Shown here one piece after another: positions 26,159 through 34,669 of a DNA stretch of 64,000 nucleotides. The DNA is taken from positions 28,844 to 92,843 of the forward strand of contig CAVEOA010000007.1 of NCBI GenBank assembly GCA_963617205.1. Direction: 5' to 3'. The position numbers were made by a program, and so were the translations under genes. How positions within the stretch are numbered: the stretch's first letter is position 1; every line of letters starts with the position of its first letter. This DNA comes from UBA11524 sp963617205 (GTDB taxonomy: Bacteria; Bacillota; Clostridia; Christensenellales; Aristaeellaceae). The notes under the pieces were generated by a model, which worked only from the letters and a program-made list of their open reading frames with translations, did no database searches and was not told the DNA's origin.

Positions 26159-26830
26159 TTACTTCCTTCTGCGATGGTCGATGGCGTGGCTGACCCACGT
26201 GCCGGTTGCCTGGAAGAACTGCACCAGCAGCACCAGCACGATGCTTGCCGCGTACATCACGTCATACTGCCGCTTGTTGAGGCCGTACGTGATGGCGACC
26301 TTGCCCAGACCGTCGCCGCCAGCAGTGCCGGCCATCGCTGTGTAGCCAAGGACGGTCGTGATGCAGATGGCAAAGCCGTTAATCAGTGAGGGCATCGCCT
26401 CGGGAATCAGGACCTTCATGACGATTTGGAACGTGCCGGAGCCCATGGACTGCGCCGCCTCGACGACGCCGCTGTCTACCTCCAGCAGGCTGCCTTCAAC
26501 CATGCGCGCCACATACGGGAATGCGCTGACCGTCAGCGGAATGATGACGGAAATCGTGCCTGTGCCGCGACCGAGAATCGCACGCGTCACCGGGAAGAGC
26601 ATGACCATCAGGATGATGAACGGCACGGAGCGCAGCAGATTGACGATGACGCCCAGCACGTGGTTGAACGTCGGTTTCGGCATGATGCCGTCCTTGCGCG
26701 TGATGACGAGCAGCACGCCTAGCGGCAGACCAATCAGGTACGCCAGCAGCGTTGCGGGGATCGTCATCAGCAGCGTATTGCCGGTTTCCTCCAGCAGCAT
26801 GGCACCCAGTCTTTCCCAGCTCATGCTCAT
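26159..26830 (-). CDS. metI: methionine ABC transporter permease MetI
   Basis: A 223-residue permease with five hydrophobic segments, the MetI size and topology. The coupling loop EAAQSMGSGTFQIVMKVLIPEA is followed by the family-typical YTAMAGTAGGDGLG. The ATG at 26830 overlaps the metN stop by four bases. Confidence 0.94.
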   Translation of the reverse strand: MSMSWERLGAMLLEETGNTLLMTIPATLLAYLIGLPLGVLLVITRKDGIMPKPTFNHVLGVIVNLLRSVPFIILMVMLFPVTRAILGRGTGTISVIIPLTVSAFPYVARMVEGSLLEVDSGVVEAAQSMGSGTFQIVMKVLIPEAMPSLINGFAICITTVLGYTAMAGTAGGDGLGKVAITYGLNKRQYDVMYAASIVLVLLVQFFQATGTWVSHAIDHRRRK

Positions 26831-27906
26831 GCGATCACCTCCTCTGCCGTCAGTCCGCGTTCCTTCAGGTAGTCAATGATTTCCTTGCAGATAAACGGGT
26901 CATCCGGGCGATTGATGAGCAGCTGCCCGTATTGCGCGCCGTTGAGGATGTGCACGTCCGCGCTGCGGATGCTCAGCGGTACGCCGAGATGCAGAATCAG
27001 CTCCGCGACAATCGGTTCGGCAACGGTCTCGCCGTCAAACACGATGCGCAATGCAGGCTTCTGTTCCACATTGCTGGGCTGCTCGGGCGTCACGATGCCG
27101 AACAGGCGCTTGCCGGCCTCGCTCTTCGTGTGCGTGAACACCTCGTCGACGCTGCCTTCCTCGGCAATCACGCCACCGTCGAGAATCGCGACATGCGTGC
27201 AGATTTGCCGGATGACCGCCATTTCATGCGTGATGATGACGATGGTGATGCCCATCGTGCGGTTGATTTCCTGCAGCAGGTGCAGGATGGACTGCGTCGT
27301 CATGGGGTCGAGCGCGCTGGTGGCCTCGTCGCACAGAAGCACCTCAGGGTCGCTGGCAAGCGCACGGGCGATGGCAACGCGCTGACGCTGACCGCCGGAG
27401 AGCTGCGCCGGATATGCCTTCGCCTTGCTTTCCAGACCGACAACGGCCAGCAGCTCCTTCACGCGGGCATTGATTTTCGCACGCGGAACGCCGCTGCACT
27501 CCATCGGGTAGGCAATGTTCTTGGCAACGGTCTGCTGCATGAGCAGGTTGAACTGCTGGAAAATCATGCTGACCTTCCGGCGCATCTGCCGCAGCTGCTT
27601 TTTGTCCATGTCCGGCACGTTCTGACCGTCAATCAGAATCTTGCCTTCGGTGGGCGTATCCAGCCGGTTGACGCAGCGAATCAGCGTGCTCTTGCCTGCG
27701 CCGGAGAGACCGATGATGCCGAAAATGTCACCCTTGCGGATTTGCAGGCTGATGTTGTCCAGCGCCACAACCTCGCCGCCGGTGACGGGATACACCTTTT
27801 TGACGTGCTGCAGCTCGATTTGCACAGGACGCTCCTGCCGCACAGGACGCTCCTGCCGCACAGGACGTTCCTGCTGCACAGGCTGCTGAGGCTCTGATGT
27901 GCTCAT
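26827..27906 (-). CDS. metN: methionine ABC transporter ATP-binding protein MetN
   Basis: A 359-residue ATPase with Walker A GLSGAGKST, Q-loop IFQQFNLLMQQTV, signature LSGGQRQRVAIARAL, Walker B LLCDEATSALDP and H-loop IITHEMAVI. The C-terminal regulatory (C2/NIL) domain near 280-355 is the ACT-like domain through which methionine inhibits the transporter. The frame runs back to 27990 through the upstream terminator, so ATG 27906 is chosen. The N-terminal ~25 residues hold three VRQERP-type repeats encoded by 18-bp units and are not part of the usual MetN. Confidence 0.93.
   Translation of the reverse strand: MSTSEPQQPVQQERPVRQERPVRQERPVQIELQHVKKVYPVTGGEVVALDNISLQIRKGDIFGIIGLSGAGKSTLIRCVNRLDTPTEGKILIDGQNVPDMDKKQLRQMRRKVSMIFQQFNLLMQQTVAKNIAYPMECSGVPRAKINARVKELLAVVGLESKAKAYPAQLSGGQRQRVAIARALASDPEVLLCDEATSALDPMTTQSILHLLQEINRTMGITIVIITHEMAVIRQICTHVAILDGGVIAEEGSVDEVFTHTKSEAGKRLFGIVTPEQPSNVEQKPALRIVFDGETVAEPIVAELILHLGVPLSIRSADVHILNGAQYGQLLINRPDDPFICKEIIDYLKERGLTAEEVIA
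27823..27876. repeat. three tandem 18-bp units inside the metN 5' end
   Basis: Units start at 27823, 27841 and 27859; the first two are identical and the third differs at two positions. They encode repeated (V)RQERP hexapeptides preceding the ATPase domain. Confidence 0.85.
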
Positions 27907-27944
27907 GGATGTTTGAACCGCCCTTCTATCATCATCGTTCAGGC

Positions 27945-27986
27945 AAAAAAACAAGGGACGCCGCCATCTTTTCGATGCAGCCTCCC
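27945..27986 (-). terminator. intrinsic terminator (attenuator) ahead of metN
   Basis: On the minus strand the 5' arm GGGAGGCTGCATC (27986-27974) pairs with GATGGCGGCGTCCC (27968-27955) around a GAAAA loop, followed by TTG and seven U (27951-27945). It ends 38 bp before the metN ATG, so it must be read through for metNIQ expression. Confidence 0.88.
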
Positions 27987-28041
27987 TCACAATCGCGGTA
28001 AGCCTTCGCCGGAAAACAGGATTCGTTTTCCTTCTCTTCCA

Positions 28042-28143
28042 TCAGACGGAATGGCGCATCGAATTCGCGGCACGACGAAACATGCTCATGCTGCACATGC
28101 ACATGGGCATCATCATGTTCATCATCGTAGTGGCGAACTTCAT
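28042..28143 (-). CDS. methionine-rich leader peptide of metNIQ (attenuation leader)
   Basis: A 33-codon ORF with ATG at 28143, nine bases behind AAAGGAG, and TGA at 28044-28042. Eleven of 33 residues are Met; residues 7-21 hold nine Met and two Cys. It lies between a near-consensus promoter and a terminator upstream of metN. Codons 28-32 contain GATGCGCCATTCC (28060-28048), complementary to the terminator 5' arm with small bulges. Stalling at the Met run would leave this arm free to form an antiterminator; translation to the stop would cover it. Function inferred; a metal-binding microprotein is the alternative. Confidence 0.8.
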   Translation of the reverse strand: MKFATTMMNMMMPMCMCSMSMFRRAANSMRHSV

Positions 28144-28176
28144 AGCGCGTGACTCCTTTCCTCTGTGGATGAAAGA

Positions 28177-28205
28177 ATCATACCATGTTACTATGAATTT
28201 GTCAA
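28177..28205 (-). promoter_or_regulatory. promoter of the metNIQ leader transcript
   Basis: TTGACA (28205-28200) and TATGAT (28182-28177) with 17 bp spacing, giving a start near 28170 and a ~27-nt 5' end before the leader ATG. Confidence 0.85.
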
Positions 28206-28271
28206 CCCTATTTTGACGGATTTGTGTATTTTTCTTGTACTTGTGCGCCTGCCGAATTTACAGAAAAGCAC

Positions 28272-28300
28272 TTGCAATGAAGAGGAAAAAAAGCTACAAT
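28272..28300 (+). promoter_or_regulatory. promoter of the L,D-transpeptidase gene
   Basis: TTGCAA (28272-28277) and TACAAT (28295-28300) with 17 bp spacing, 38 bp before the ATG at 28339. Confidence 0.7.
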
Positions 28301-28338
28301 AATAAAGCATCAATTCTCCGACGAAACGAGGTTGCCAA

Positions 28339-30108
28339 ATGCCTTTTTTGAAACGATTTTCCTTATTTTCGCTGGTGATGCTCCTGATGTTTGCGCTGCC
28401 CCTTGCATTCGCAGAGGATGCGGAGGACATCGAGGCGGTACCGGCTGACGATGTCATCTGGATGGACGAAACGCGGACCGCGACGCGCACCATCACGCTG
28501 GGCAATGAGGGCGACGACGTGACGGCGCTGCAGAATGCGCTGGCCACGCTCTGCTATTACGACGGTGAAATTTCCGGCCGCTACGGCGAAACGACGCGCA
28601 CGGCGGTCGAAAGCTTTCAGAGCGATTTTTCGCTGCCCGTGACGGGCGATGCGGATATCGACACGCAGAATGCCATCTATGCTGCGGAATATCGTCCGCT
28701 GCGATTGGGCTGCGTTGGCTCGGACGTCCGTGAGCTGCAGGTGCGCCTGATGGTGCTGGGCTATTACACGGGCAAAATCTCAGGACGATATCTGCCGGCA
28801 ACGCAGGAGGCCATCCGCAATTTTCAGACGGCGAACGTGCTGACCGTGACCGGCGAGGCGGATATCGAGACGCTGACGCTGCTCTACAGCAGCAGGGCAA
28901 TCAGCAGCCACTCTTCCGAGGCTGCAACGCCAACGCCTTCCCCTACGCCGGGCTTCTATGTCGTCGATGAAACGACAACGCCGACCCCTGCGCCGACCAT
29001 CGCCTTTACAAAGAAGCTGCAATACAACAAGTCTACCGGCGAGCTGGTCAAGCAGGTGCAGACGCGCCTGACCGAGCTGGGCTACTACTCCGGCAACATC
29101 TCCGGCAATTTCCTTGGTCATACGCGCAATGCGGTCAAGGCGTTCCAGCAGCAGAACGGTCTGGATGTGGACGGCATTGTCGGCGAAAACACGTGGAACG
29201 CGCTGTTCAACGACCCGGATGTTCGCTCCACCACCGATGAGGCAAAGGCGACGCCGACGCCGACGCCTGTGCCGTTTGCCATCACGGTTGACGTGCAGAA
29301 TCAGGTGACGACCGTCTACGGGCGCGACGAAAACGGCGAGTACACGGTCGTTGTCCGGCAGATGCTCTGCTCTACCGGTACGACGAAAAATCCGTCCGAT
29401 ATCGGCACGTTCGTCCTCAGCGGCAGAACGGCACGCTGGTGCAAATTCCCGCAATGGGGAAGCTACGCTCAGTACTGGACGAAAATCAATGCCTCGATTG
29501 CCTTCCATTCCGTCATCTATAACTCCGTTTCTACGACAGACCTGTCCGTCAAGTCCTACAATCGCCTCGGCAAGCGCGCCTCGCATGGATGCATTCGCCT
29601 GACCGTTGCCGACGCGAAGTGGATTTACAACAACTGCGGCGAGGGTACGGTCGTCACCATCCGCGATGACCTGCCGGCAGACCCGGAGCTGCGCGATTCG
29701 CTCAAGCTGCCCAGCCTGAACTACAAGACGATGCTGCCCGAATCGACGCCGCAGCCGACTGCTGAGCCGGAATACCGCAGTGGTGCAATGCCGCCGCAGC
29801 CCTTCCGCACGCTTAAGGCGAACAGCTCCGGCGAGGATGTCTACTGGCTTCAGCGCAAGCTGACCGAATTGGGCTACTATTCCGGCAAGTGCTCCGGCAC
29901 GTATCTTGGCGGCACGAAGGCGGCTGTGCAGGCATTCCAGAAGGCAAACGGCCTTTCCGCCAACGGCACGGCAGACGTAAAGACGCTACAGGCGATCTAC
30001 GCCGAGGAGCTTTCCGCAACCGATACGCCCGAACCGTCTGTTACGGAGGACGGACGCACACCCGCACCGGAGGAAATGGCGCTTCCGTCTGTCAGCCCGG
30101 CAGCCTGA
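28339..30108 (+). CDS. exported L,D-transpeptidase with four peptidoglycan-binding repeats
   Basis: A 589-residue secreted cell-wall enzyme. The signal peptide is about 1-25 (LAFA|ED). PG_binding_1 repeats lie near 55-110, 120-180, 235-290 and 490-545, each with a LGYYSG/LCYYDG-type core. Between repeats three and four is a YkuD catalytic domain (about 310-445) ending in SHGCIRLT, which contains the nucleophilic Cys. Thr/Pro-rich linkers separate the domains. It forms 3-3 peptide cross-links or attaches proteins to the wall. Confidence 0.93.
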   Translation: MPFLKRFSLFSLVMLLMFALPLAFAEDAEDIEAVPADDVIWMDETRTATRTITLGNEGDDVTALQNALATLCYYDGEISGRYGETTRTAVESFQSDFSLPVTGDADIDTQNAIYAAEYRPLRLGCVGSDVRELQVRLMVLGYYTGKISGRYLPATQEAIRNFQTANVLTVTGEADIETLTLLYSSRAISSHSSEAATPTPSPTPGFYVVDETTTPTPAPTIAFTKKLQYNKSTGELVKQVQTRLTELGYYSGNISGNFLGHTRNAVKAFQQQNGLDVDGIVGENTWNALFNDPDVRSTTDEAKATPTPTPVPFAITVDVQNQVTTVYGRDENGEYTVVVRQMLCSTGTTKNPSDIGTFVLSGRTARWCKFPQWGSYAQYWTKINASIAFHSVIYNSVSTTDLSVKSYNRLGKRASHGCIRLTVADAKWIYNNCGEGTVVTIRDDLPADPELRDSLKLPSLNYKTMLPESTPQPTAEPEYRSGAMPPQPFRTLKANSSGEDVYWLQRKLTELGYYSGKCSGTYLGGTKAAVQAFQKANGLSANGTADVKTLQAIYAEELSATDTPEPSVTEDGRTPAPEEMALPSVSPAA

Positions 30109-30210
30109 AACAACATAGGGCGACACCGCGCAATTCAGCGGTGAATGTGCCTTTTGCGCCATCTGCGGCGACAAAGACAATTCGCAGCGAACAGCAGGCA
30201 TAATAAAACC

Positions 30211-30245
30211 CCGGCAGATTGCATATGCGGTCTGCCGGAGCTCTT
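30211..30245. terminator. bidirectional intrinsic terminator between transpeptidase and cca genes
   Basis: CCGGCAGA (30211-30218) pairs with TCTGCCGG (30231-30238); a U-run follows on the minus strand and CTCTTTTATT on the plus strand. Confidence 0.8.
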
Positions 30246-31586
30246 TTATTGCCGGGAAGCGGAAAATTCCTTCGCGGCGGCAAGCAGCGCTTCCTTTTCG
30301 TTCGGAAGCTGCTCTGCCATGACGCTATCTAATAGGAAGGAAAGCGTCTGACCGATACGCTGACCGGCAGGAATACCCACAGCAAGCAAATCCTTGCCGG
30401 AAACGGCAAGCTGCTTGAAAGTAAAGCAGGGGATGGTAGCCATCAGCGCATCGAGCGCATCGACATTCGCGGTATAAGCGACTTCAATGTCCGCTTCGGA
30501 TACGGTGCCCTTGCCAAGCTGGTCGGCACGCCAAAGCCGCAGAAGCTGCCGAAGCGCCTCTTCGCCGAGCTGATTGAGGCGGCGGCGCAAGAGCCTCGGG
30601 TCGGTCGATACGGACAGGTGGTGCGAGCGGATGAGCAGCGTGACGCGGTCGCGTGTGGCATTATCGACACGCAGCGCATTGAGCACGTCCCACGCAATCT
30701 CGGCGGAGCGTAACTCGTGCCCGTGCATGTGGCCGACACCCTGTTCATCCATCGTAAAGCAGTCGGGCTTGCCGGTGTCGTGCAGGAGGATGGCAAGGCG
30801 CATCGTTTCAGTCGGCGGAACGTTCGGAAGCGCGTGCAGCGTGTGCTCCCAGACGTCGTAGCGGTGGTGCGGATTGTGCTGCTCGAAGCCGCGCAGCACG
30901 CGAAGCTGCGGCAGGATAACAAACACGATGTCCGCATAGGCGCGCAGAATGTCCGCCGCACCCTTGCCGCAGAGCGTCTTGCTCAGCTCGACGCGGATGC
31001 GTTCGGCGGCAACGTCAGCGAGCGTATCGCGCAAATCGAACGCTGCCTGCGCGGTGCTTTGCTCGATGGAAAAGCCGAATACGCTGGCGAAGCGCAGTGC
31101 GCGAAGAATCCGAAGGGCGTCTTCATTGAAGCGTGTCGCAGGGTCGCCGACGGCACGGATGATACCCGCCTTCAAGTCCTCCTGCCCACAGAAGGCATCA
31201 ACAAGCCCGCGGCGCGGATTCCACGCCATCGCGTTGATGGTGAAATCGCGGCGCGACAGGTCATCCACCACATCCGTCACAAATTCAACACGGTCAGGGT
31301 GGCGATGGTCGGTGTAGCTGCCGTCAACCCGGAAGGTTGTAACCTCATAGGGAACACGGTCGTAAAGGATGGTCAGCGTGCCGTGCTTCAGACCCGTTTC
31401 GATAACGCGGCAGTCATTAAAGACACGCTGCATTTCGTCCGGACGGGCGTTGGTGCAGACATCCCAATCATGCGGCGTAAGCCCGAGCAGGCTGTCGCGG
31501 ACGCATCCGCCGACCACATAGGCATCATATCCGGCATCAAAGAGTCGGCGGAGGATAAAGTCGGCGCCGGCAGGAATGGCGAGCAA
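30246..31586 (-). CDS. cca: CCA tRNA nucleotidyltransferase / poly(A) polymerase family protein
   Basis: A 446-residue class II nucleotidyltransferase adding CCA to tRNA 3' ends. The head motif is YVVGGCVRDSLLG followed by DWDVCT (catalytic acidic pair); RRDFTINAMAW and EDALRILRALRFASVFGF follow. An HD-type region (HHRYDVWEHTLHAL ... LLHDTGKP) occupies the C-terminal half. The start is taken as TTG 31586 behind AGAGGTGA; GTG 31595 would lie inside that site. tRNA-Leu in this window lacks an encoded CCA, consistent with a need for this enzyme. Confidence 0.93.
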   Translation of the reverse strand: MLAIPAGADFILRRLFDAGYDAYVVGGCVRDSLLGLTPHDWDVCTNARPDEMQRVFNDCRVIETGLKHGTLTILYDRVPYEVTTFRVDGSYTDHRHPDRVEFVTDVVDDLSRRDFTINAMAWNPRRGLVDAFCGQEDLKAGIIRAVGDPATRFNEDALRILRALRFASVFGFSIEQSTAQAAFDLRDTLADVAAERIRVELSKTLCGKGAADILRAYADIVFVILPQLRVLRGFEQHNPHHRYDVWEHTLHALPNVPPTETMRLAILLHDTGKPDCFTMDEQGVGHMHGHELRSAEIAWDVLNALRVDNATRDRVTLLIRSHHLSVSTDPRLLRRRLNQLGEEALRQLLRLWRADQLGKGTVSEADIEVAYTANVDALDALMATIPCFTFKQLAVSGKDLLAVGIPAGQRIGQTLSFLLDSVMAEQLPNEKEALLAAAKEFSASRQ

Positions 31587-31615
31587 AAAAATCACCTCTT
31601 ACAGGAACTGATTTC

Positions 31616-31644
31616 ATTATAAACGATGCGGAAATGAATCGCAA
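31616..31644 (-). promoter_or_regulatory. promoter of cca
   Basis: TTGCGA (31644-31639) and TATAAT (31621-31616) with 17 bp spacing, reading left. Confidence 0.7.
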
Positions 31645-31741
31645 GGGCAGAATTATCATTGTTTGGCAATAAGTCACAAAAATTCTGCTAAAAATTCTGC
31701 ACTCAGAACGCTCCGAAAACGAAAAAAAGCTGCTGAAGGGC

Positions 31742-31771
31742 TTGATTTTGCATCACGTTTCGTGGTAAAAT
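31742..31771 (+). promoter_or_regulatory. promoter of the rpsM-rplQ operon
   Basis: TTGATT (31742-31747) and TAAAAT (31766-31771), 18 bp apart. Transcription would begin near 31778, giving a ~295-nt untranslated leader before rpsM. Confidence 0.6.
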
Positions 31772-31809
31772 AGCGGATGGTTAGCTATGGTCGCTCTGCC
31801 GGGCGGCTG

Positions 31810-31950
31810 CACGAGCCCCTTCTTCTCAACTGGGCTTGTGTTCCGGCACTGAACCAATACGTCTTCTGAAATGATCGCACTTTCTCCTTGCAGCCTTCCT
31901 AATTGCAGGGGGAAAGTGTTGCTGTGCGCCTGCATCACCGGGCGCAGGCA
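31810..31950 (+). promoter_or_regulatory. structured 5' leader of the rpsM-rpsK-rpsD-rpoA-rplQ operon
   Basis: The ~300 nt before rpsM hold no gene but contain three strong stem-loops: CACGAGCCC with GGGCTTGTG (31810-31840), a 15-bp stem (31879-31893 with 31905-31919, two G-U pairs), and GCCTGC with GCAGGC (31929-31950). The operon encodes S4, which autoregulates its own mRNA in several bacteria, so an S4-binding or other r-protein leader is plausible but not proven. Confidence 0.5.
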
Positions 31951-32072
31951 AGCAAGGGTTGCGGACACATCAGCATCCGCGGAGGTGGGTTGCCTTCAGG
32001 GTGCTCTATGCGTACCGCGTCTTTGATGACGGGCAATTGTCCGCCAGAACATTACGGAGGTGCATTAATCAC

Positions 32073-32450
32073 ATGGCACGCATTGCAGGCGTAGACCTGC
32101 CCAGAGAAAAGCGCGTTGAGGTCGGCCTTACCTACATCTACGGCATCGGCCTGAAAACCTCTCAGAAGCTCCTCGCGGAAGTCGGCATTGACCCCGATAC
32201 CCGCGTGAAGGATCTCTCCGAAAACGACATCAGCAAGATGCGCGAATACATCGAGCATCACCTGAAGGTGGAAGGCGATCTCCGCCGCGAGGTGTCTCTG
32301 AACATCAAGCGCCTGGTGGAAATCGGCTGCTATCGCGGCGTTCGTCATCGTCGTGGTCTGCCCGTCCGCGGTCAGAACACCAAGCAGAATGCCCGCACGC
32401 GCAAGGGTCCGAAGAAGACCATTGCCGGCAAGAAGAAGGCCACCAAGTAA
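32073..32450 (+). CDS. rpsM: 30S ribosomal protein S13
   Basis: A 125-residue S13, starting MARIAGVDLPREKRVEVGLT and ending in a basic tail with HRRGLPVRGQNTKQNARTRKG. It binds the 30S head and contacts tRNA and the 50S subunit. ATG 32073 follows GGAGG. First gene of the alpha operon here; rpmJ and infA are not immediately upstream. Confidence 0.97.
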   Translation: MARIAGVDLPREKRVEVGLTYIYGIGLKTSQKLLAEVGIDPDTRVKDLSENDISKMREYIEHHLKVEGDLRREVSLNIKRLVEIGCYRGVRHRRGLPVRGQNTKQNARTRKGPKKTIAGKKKATK

Positions 32451-32513
32451 TTTGGCTCATTTCGCTGAATGAAGCGATGAAAGTCGCTTCGTGAAATAAC
32501 GGAGGGAATAACA

Positions 32514-32921
32514 ATGGCACCCAAACAGCAGAGCAAGCTCAAGAAGGTCGTGCGCAAGCGCAAGGAGCGCAAGCTCGTTGAGCGCGGTGCGGCGCACATC
32601 AGCTCTTCTTTCAATAACACCATCGTCACCATCACCGATACGCAGGGCAACGCCCTGTCCTGGGCCTCCTCCGGCGGCCTGGGCTTCCGCGGCAGCAAGA
32701 AGTCCACTCCTTTCGCTGCGCAGACCGCTGCTGAAACCGCTGCCAAGGCCGCGATGGAATACGGCCTGAAGACGGTTGAAGTGTATGTCAAGGGACCCGG
32801 CGCCGGCCGTGAGGCTGCGATCCGCTCCCTGCAGGCTGCAGGTCTGGATGTGAGCATGATTAAGGACGTTACGCCGATTCCGCATAACGGCTGCCGTCCG
32901 CCCAAGCGCCGTCGCGTGTAA
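32514..32921 (+). CDS. rpsK: 30S ribosomal protein S11
   Basis: A 135-residue S11 of the 30S platform. A basic N-terminus (KKVVRKRKERKLVERG) leads to the conserved HISSSFNNTIVTITDTQGN, and the protein ends TPIPHNGCRPPKRRRV. RBS GGAGGG. Confidence 0.97.
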   Translation: MAPKQQSKLKKVVRKRKERKLVERGAAHISSSFNNTIVTITDTQGNALSWASSGGLGFRGSKKSTPFAAQTAAETAAKAAMEYGLKTVEVYVKGPGAGREAAIRSLQAAGLDVSMIKDVTPIPHNGCRPPKRRRV

Positions 32922-32945
32922 GCAAACGAAGGAGGACTGTAAAAC

Positions 32946-33542
32946 ATGGCTATCAATAAGCAGCCCGTTGCCAGGAAGTGCCGTGCACTCGGCGTCAGCC
33001 CGGCAGAGATGGGTTATAGCAAAAAGCAATCCAAGCGCAATCCCGGCGGCAATCGCCGTAAGAAGGTTTCCGAATACGGCGCACAGCTGAAGGAAAAGCA
33101 GAAGGTCAAGTTTGTTTACGGTGTGCTTGAGAAGCAGTTCCATAAGTACTACCTCAAGGCCACCAACATGAAGGGCATTACCGGCGACAACATGCTCCAG
33201 CTCCTTGAGTTCCGCCTTGACAACGTCGTGTATCGCCTCGGCCTGGGCAAGACCCGCCGTGCAGCCCGCCAGATCGTTGTGCATGGTCACATCCGTGTCA
33301 ACGGCCAGAAGGTGGACATTCCGTCTTACACCGTGAAGGTCGGCGACGTCATCACGCTCCGCCAGAAGAGCACCGAATCCGAGCTCTTCAAGCCGCTGCG
33401 CGAGGGCACCAGCGTCGTGACGCCCAAGTGGCTGACCTTCGATGCTCCGAATCTGACCGGCACCGTCGTTGCCCTGCCGTCCCGCGAGGATATCTCCCTC
33501 GAGGCCGACATGAGCATGGTCGTCGAATTCTACTCCCGTTAA
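32946..33542 (+). CDS. rpsD: 30S ribosomal protein S4
   Basis: A 198-residue S4, a primary 16S rRNA-binding protein and often the repressor of its own operon. The S4 RNA-binding domain (about 90-155) contains LEFRLDNVVYRLGL and ARQIVVHGHIRVNG. The N-terminus has a single Cys, so this is the zinc-free S4 form. Confidence 0.97.
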   Translation: MAINKQPVARKCRALGVSPAEMGYSKKQSKRNPGGNRRKKVSEYGAQLKEKQKVKFVYGVLEKQFHKYYLKATNMKGITGDNMLQLLEFRLDNVVYRLGLGKTRRAARQIVVHGHIRVNGQKVDIPSYTVKVGDVITLRQKSTESELFKPLREGTSVVTPKWLTFDAPNLTGTVVALPSREDISLEADMSMVVEFYSR

Positions 33543-33637
33543 TGAAGGGAAACGGGATGCGGATGACAGGATGCAAAGAATTCGCTTTCGCATTCCTCCC
33601 TTCGTCACTCCGAACCTGAGCAAGGAGGGTACAAATA

Positions 33638-34588
33638 ATGGCCGTAGAAATCGCAAAAGTCGAATGTGTCGAAGTTGGGGACAATGGCAAGTATGGGCGC
33701 TTTGTGGTCGAGCCGCTTGAACGCGGTTTCGGTCATACGCTGGGCAACAGCCTGCGCCGCGTGCTTTTGTCCTCTCTGCCCGGCGCGGCGGCATCTGCCG
33801 TGCACATCGAGGGAGTTCAGCATGAATTCTCCACGATTCCGGGCGTCAAAGAGGATGTTACTGAAATCATTCTGAATCTCAAGGGTCTCGCTGTCAAGAT
33901 GTACAGCGAAGACGCAAAGTCTGTGATCGTGGACAAAATCGGTCCCTGTGAGCTGACTGCGGCGGACATCAAGGTGGATGATGAAATCGAAATCATCAAC
34001 CCTGAAATGCATATCGCGACGCTGAACGAGGACGCGCATCTTCAGATGACGCTCCGCCTCGAGCGCGGTGTGGGCTATGTCAGCGCGGACAAGAACAAGG
34101 AACGCAACGCGAACTCGATGTTCATCGGCGATATTGCGATGGACTCCATCTTCACCCCCATCGTGAAGGTCAACTACACGGTTGAGGATAAGCGCGTTGG
34201 TCAGTCCAACGATTTTGACCGCCTCACCCTTGAAGTCTGGACGAATGGTACCCTGAAGCCTGAGGAGGCCATCAGCTGCGCGGCGAAGATTCTCACCGAG
34301 CACCTGATGCAGTTCGTCTCCCTGACGGATCAGGTCCTGCCGGTCAGCATGGCACAGCCTGAGGACGACAAGAAGGAAAAGGTTCTCGAAATGACGATCG
34401 AGGAGCTGGAGCTTTCCGTTCGTGCGTATAACTGCCTGAAGCGCGCCGGCATCAACAGTGTCGCCGAGCTCGTGCAGCGCAACCAGGAGGACATGATGAA
34501 GGTTCGCAACCTTGGTCGCAAGTCCCTGGAGGAAGTCGAACAGAAGCTGCAGGATCTGGGTCTGGGTCTGCGCCAGAACGAAGAATAA
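33638..34588 (+). CDS. rpoA: DNA-directed RNA polymerase subunit alpha
   Basis: A 316-residue alpha subunit. The N-terminal assembly domain (about 1-230) includes ERGFGHTLGNSLRRVLLSSLPG. The C-terminal domain (about 245-310) contains LELSVRAYNCLKRAGI and VRNLGRKSLEEVEQKL, which contacts UP elements and activators. RBS AAGGAGG. Confidence 0.98.
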   Translation: MAVEIAKVECVEVGDNGKYGRFVVEPLERGFGHTLGNSLRRVLLSSLPGAAASAVHIEGVQHEFSTIPGVKEDVTEIILNLKGLAVKMYSEDAKSVIVDKIGPCELTAADIKVDDEIEIINPEMHIATLNEDAHLQMTLRLERGVGYVSADKNKERNANSMFIGDIAMDSIFTPIVKVNYTVEDKRVGQSNDFDRLTLEVWTNGTLKPEEAISCAAKILTEHLMQFVSLTDQVLPVSMAQPEDDKKEKVLEMTIEELELSVRAYNCLKRAGINSVAELVQRNQEDMMKVRNLGRKSLEEVEQKLQDLGLGLRQNEE

Positions 34589-34669
34589 GACGGGGCACAC
34601 ATCAACTTGCCGGTCTGCTCATCAGGAGCATTCCGGAAAGGGCTGCCCGTGATAGGAGGAAATAATCCC

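Noticed and set aside
27945..28170. T-box or SAM riboswitch as the metNIQ control element
   Set aside because: An ACCGCG near 27999-27994 recalls the T-box core, but the UGGN part is absent, no SAM-riboswitch core was seen, and the region is occupied by a Met-rich ORF with a good RBS. An Rfam scan would settle it.
31753..31968. 71-codon minus-strand ORF upstream of rpsM
   Set aside because: Lies in the structured untranslated leader, has no RBS and no family resemblance.
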